This document shows positions 4,710 through 7,758 of a DNA stretch of 7,758 bases, piece after piece. The notes below the pieces were generated by a model. That model saw nothing but the letters and a program-made list of their open reading frames with translations. It did not search any database and was not told the origin of the DNA. Made by a program: the position numbers and the translations under genes. The stretch lies in NCBI GenBank assembly GCA_028706895.1, contig JAQTVG010000039.1, forward strand, positions 1 to 7,758, read 5' to 3'. Source of the stretch: Candidatus Omnitrophota bacterium. GTDB lineage: Bacteria; Omnitrophota; Gorgyraeia; Gygaellales; Profunditerraquicolaceae. Numbering within the stretch: the stretch's first letter is position 1; each line of letters begins with the position of its first letter.

Positions 4710-6632
4710 ATGGCAAAAGTTATAGGGATTGATTTAGGTACTTCTAATTCAGCTGCGGCAGTAATGGAGGGCGGCAGGCCAGTAATACTTCCGTCTGCTG
4801 AAGGCGCAGGCGTAGCTTCTGGTAAGGCATTTCCCTCTTACGTTGCTTTTACTAAAGACGGGCAGCGTTTAGTCGGCGAGCCGGCAAGGCGCCAGGCAGC
4901 TATTAACCCTGAAGGAACAATTCAGGCAGCCAAACGTAAAATGGGGACTGATTTTCATTTTAAGGTTTTTGGCAACGAATATACGCCCCAGCAGATTTCC
5001 GCTTTTATCCTGCAGAAAATAAAACAGGATGCCGAGGCATACCTCGGAGACAAGGTTGAAGAAGCAGTAATTACCTGCCCCGCATATTTTGATGACAACC
5101 AGAGGACAGCTACAAAGGATGCCGGAGAAATAGCCGGGCTTAAGGTCTTACGTATAATTAACGAGCCTACTGCGGCCTGTCTTGCGTATGGGTTAGAGAA
5201 AGCAGGCAAAGAATTAAAAATCTTAGTCTTTGATTTCGGAGGCGGTACCCTTGATGTAACTATCATGGAGATGTGGAAAGAAGGCGGATTTAAAGTCATG
5301 GCTACTAGCGGCGATACGCAGCTGGGCGGAACTGATATGGATAATGTGTTAATAGATTATATCGCCAGCCAATTCAAACGCGAAACCGGAATTGATTTAC
5401 GTAATGACAAGATGGCGATGCAGAGGTTGCGTGAAGCAGCAGAAAAAGCAAAGGTTGAGCTTTCAAGCACGCTGACTACCGATATCAATTTGCCTTTTAT
5501 TACCGCGGATGCGACCGGGCCAAAACATTTGACTATGTCCATTAACCGCGCCAAACTTGAAGAGCTGGTTAATCCTATTATTGAAAGATGCCGCGGCCCG
5601 TTGGAACAGGCTTTAAAAGACGCTAAAAGCGCTTTTGAAAAAGAAGGCGCAAGTTTCGGCGATAAGGGTATTGATAAAATCATCATGGTTGGCGGCCCTA
5701 CAAGAATGCCTATTGTCCAGAAATTCGTAGAGGATTATTTCGGCAAAAAAATAGAGCGTGGAGTTGACCCGATGGAGTGCGTTGCGTTAGGCGCAGCTAT
5801 CCAGGCAGCAATCATTAAGGGTGATGTAAAGGATGTATTATTGCTTGATGTTACCCCTTTATCATTAGGTATTGAGACTTTGGGCGGGGTAAATACAAAG
5901 TTGATTGACCGTAACACCACCATACCTACAAGAAAGAGCCAGACTTTTTCTACGGCAGCGGACAACCAGACCGCGGTAACTATCCGCGTACTTCAGGGCG
6001 AGCGCTCCATGGCTGATGATAATGTGGAATTGGGCAGGTTTGATTTAGTAGGTATCCCCGCAGCTCCGCGCGGCATACCGCAGGTTGAGGTTACTTTTGA
6101 TATTGACGCTAACGGTATTGTCCATGTCTCAGCCAAGGATTTAGGCACAGGCAAAGAGCAGTCTATACGCATTACCGCGCCTAAAAAACTTTCTAAGGAA
6201 GAGATTGATAAAATGGTTAAAGACGCGGATAAATTTGCCGCTGAAGACACAAAGAAAAAAGAAGAAGTAGAAGTTATTAACCAGGCGGATAACCTTTCCT
6301 ATGCGACGGAAAAATCGCTTAAGGATTATGGCGATAAAGTAAGCCAGGCAGAGCGCGCAGATATAGAAGCAAAACTAAATGATTTGAAGACTGCCATTAA
6401 AGATAAGAATGTAGACAGGATTAAGAAGGCGTCGGAAGATTTAACCAAAGCTTCCCATAAATTGGCCGAAGAGATTTATAAGCAGGCAGCGCAAAAACAG
6501 CAGCAGCAAGGCAAGGCGCAAGATGCCGGGCAATCGCAGGGGGGAGCGCAAGAGCAGGGGTCGCAGGAAGATAATAAAAAAGCCGAAGATATTATTGATG
6601 CGGAATATAAAGAGGAAGACGATAAGAAATAA
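4710..6632 (+). CDS. dnaK: DnaK, Hsp70 molecular chaperone
   Basis: DnaK binds exposed hydrophobic peptides in an ATP-controlled cycle with DnaJ and GrpE, and takes substrates from ClpB. The 640 residues contain the ATPase domain (about 1-375) with phosphate loop GIDLGTSNS (6-14), catalytic K75, the FDFGGGTLDVTI motif (174-185), T203 in GDTQLGG and the adenosine-site VGGPTRMP (327-334). Then come the linker VLLLD (376-380), the beta-sandwich substrate domain, with TIPTRKSQTFSTAADNQT at 404-421, and a helical lid. A Q-rich stretch (594-619) leads to the conserved acidic tail IIDAEYKEEDDKK. The start at 4710 is preferred over a GTG 30 bases upstream because of the Shine-Dalgarno site and conservation. 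The N-terminal half lacks the insert of about 23 residues found in proteobacterial DnaK, and details such as GTSNS, the GKAFPSYVAF stretch and SGDTQLGGTDMD recall archaeal-type DnaK. It overlaps dnaJ by one base. Confidence 0.98.
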   Translation: MAKVIGIDLGTSNSAAAVMEGGRPVILPSAEGAGVASGKAFPSYVAFTKDGQRLVGEPARRQAAINPEGTIQAAKRKMGTDFHFKVFGNEYTPQQISAFILQKIKQDAEAYLGDKVEEAVITCPAYFDDNQRTATKDAGEIAGLKVLRIINEPTAACLAYGLEKAGKELKILVFDFGGGTLDVTIMEMWKEGGFKVMATSGDTQLGGTDMDNVLIDYIASQFKRETGIDLRNDKMAMQRLREAAEKAKVELSSTLTTDINLPFITADATGPKHLTMSINRAKLEELVNPIIERCRGPLEQALKDAKSAFEKEGASFGDKGIDKIIMVGGPTRMPIVQKFVEDYFGKKIERGVDPMECVALGAAIQAAIIKGDVKDVLLLDVTPLSLGIETLGGVNTKLIDRNTTIPTRKSQTFSTAADNQTAVTIRVLQGERSMADDNVELGRFDLVGIPAAPRGIPQVEVTFDIDANGIVHVSAKDLGTGKEQSIRITAPKKLSKEEIDKMVKDADKFAAEDTKKKEEVEVINQADNLSYATEKSLKDYGDKVSQAERADIEAKLNDLKTAIKDKNVDRIKKASEDLTKASHKLAEEIYKQAAQKQQQQGKAQDAGQSQGGAQEQGSQEDNKKAEDIIDAEYKEEDDKK

Positions 6633-7758
6633 TGCCTGCAACAAAGCGTGATTATTACGAAGTATTGGGAGTTAAAAAGAGCGCAAGCCTTGATGAGATA
6701 AAAAAGGCTTACAGGGAGATGGCATTACGTTATCACCCGGACCGCGTGCCTCACGAACAGAAGAAAGAAGCGGAAGAGAAGTTTAAAGAAATCTCTGAGG
6801 CATATGCCGTGCTTTCTGATTCCCAGAAGCGCGCTCTTTACGACCAATACGGCCATTCAGGAATAGACCAGAAATATGCTTATGAAGATATTTTTAAGGG
6901 AGCGGATTTTGGCAGCGTATTCCAGGGGATGGGAGATTATGGCCTTGGCGGAGGCATATTTGATGAGATATTCAGCGATTTAGGCTATGATATTTTCGGC
7001 GGCGCGAGGGGCGGCGGCGCCAGCCGCGCGCGGCGAGGCAGGGATTTAGAAATCACCATAGATATAACTTTAGAAGAAGCGGCAAACGGGGTAGAAAAAA
7101 CAATTACTGCCCCGCGCTATGAAGTATGCCAGGCTTGTTCCGGCAGCGGCGCAAAGCCGGGCACTAAAAAGATTACCTGTTCCCAATGTAAAGGCTCTGG
7201 CCGTGTAGTTGTATCAAGCGGTTTCTTCCAGCTTGCCCAGACTTGTCCTCGCTGCAGGGGCGAAGGTTCAGTTATACAAACTCCTTGCCCTGAATGCCGC
7301 GGCGAAGGCCGGACAAAAGTAACCCGCCATATTAAAGTAAAAATTCCTCCCGGGGTGGATACGGGTTCTCATTTAAGGATACGCGGCGAAGGCGAGGCGG
7401 GCACAGCAGGGCACGGAGATTTATATGTTATTATTGAAGTTGAGCCGCATGATATTTTTCAGAGGCACAATAATGATTTATCAACAGAAATAACTATCAG
7501 CATGGTGAATGCTATGTTAGGAGCTGAGGTAGAAGTTCCTACTATCGGCGGAAAAGTTGAAATGAAGATACCCGCCGGGACACAGCCGGGGAGAATATTC
7601 CGCCTTAAAGAAAAAGGCATACCCGATGTCCATGGCAGGGGAATTGGGGATGAATTGGTAAGGGTAAACGTGGAAATTCCTACGCGCCTGACTTCCGAAC
7701 AGCGCCGGCTTATGGAAGAATTTGCGCGGGTTTCGGGAGAAAGCGCCAATAAAGACAG
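6632..7758 (+). CDS. dnaJ: DnaJ, class A Hsp40 co-chaperone (3' partial)
   Basis: DnaJ captures unfolded proteins, delivers them to DnaK and triggers its ATP hydrolysis. The frame opens at ATG 6632-6634, overlapping the dnaK stop by one base (TAATG), so translation is coupled; AGAGGAAG at 6611-6618 may help but is distant. It runs to the window edge with 375 full codons and no stop; since DnaJ is usually about 370-390 residues, only a few should be missing. The J domain (about 6-72) has the essential HPD at 35-37. A glycine/phenylalanine region (about 83-128) follows. The zinc domain has all four CxxCxGxG repeats, at C166/C169, C183/C186, C205/C208 and C219/C222. The C-terminal substrate domains start near 230 and include GDLYVIIEVEPHDIFQR (262-278). 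All functional residues needed for a type-A DnaJ are present. Confidence 0.97.
   Translation, partial: MPATKRDYYEVLGVKKSASLDEIKKAYREMALRYHPDRVPHEQKKEAEEKFKEISEAYAVLSDSQKRALYDQYGHSGIDQKYAYEDIFKGADFGSVFQGMGDYGLGGGIFDEIFSDLGYDIFGGARGGGASRARRGRDLEITIDITLEEAANGVEKTITAPRYEVCQACSGSGAKPGTKKITCSQCKGSGRVVVSSGFFQLAQTCPRCRGEGSVIQTPCPECRGEGRTKVTRHIKVKIPPGVDTGSHLRIRGEGEAGTAGHGDLYVIIEVEPHDIFQRHNNDLSTEITISMVNAMLGAEVEVPTIGGKVEMKIPAGTQPGRIFRLKEKGIPDVHGRGIGDELVRVNVEIPTRLTSEQRRLMEEFARVSGESANKD

Noticed and set aside
7459..7749. Minus-strand open frame near the right end
   Set aside because: It is antisense to the clear DnaJ C-terminal domain and its translation shows no known domain.

Overview
This window carries a bacterial heat-shock and protein-folding locus, with all genes on the plus strand. 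The order is: tail of a probable HflX GTPase (3-170), an HspR-type MerR repressor (336-593), the disaggregase ClpB (667-3273), the CIRCE-binding repressor HrcA (3352-4089), then GrpE (4102-4650), DnaK (4710-6632) and DnaJ (6632 to the window end, lacking its stop codon). No gene on the minus strand is supported.

Control elements are clear. Two CIRCE operators (TTAGCACTC-N9-GAGTGCTAA type, each with one deviation) lie at 611-637 before clpB and at 3312-3338 before hrcA. The second sits just downstream of a good sigma-70-type promoter (TTGACT-N16-TAAAAT, 3278-3305), so hrcA-grpE-dnaK-dnaJ reads as one autoregulated operon. A promoter-like TTGACA-N17-TATCCT (199-227) precedes the HspR-like gene, and its predicted leader contains a very stable nested hairpin (241-313).

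The genes form one functional set. ClpB pulls polypeptides out of aggregates and hands them to DnaK. DnaJ delivers substrates and stimulates DnaK's ATPase, and GrpE exchanges its nucleotide. HrcA and the HspR-like protein are two repressors of different families, so the locus seems to be under dual negative control. The best-supported CIRCE wiring puts clpB as well as the dnaK operon under HrcA.

Organism: base composition is moderate, and a CIRCE/HrcA system coexists with HspR. DnaK lacks the N-terminal insert of proteobacterial DnaKs and, with DnaJ, resembles from memory the version found in some archaea and certain bacterial phyla. This suggests a deep-branching, probably uncultured bacterial lineage. 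Omnitrophota is my best guess, held weakly.

Most of the window is a conventional chaperone locus. Points that merit a second look are the shortened HrcA (245 residues, central segment missing), CIRCE control of clpB, the structured leader of the HspR-like gene, the archaeal-like DnaK/DnaJ pair and the hairpins between grpE and dnaK.
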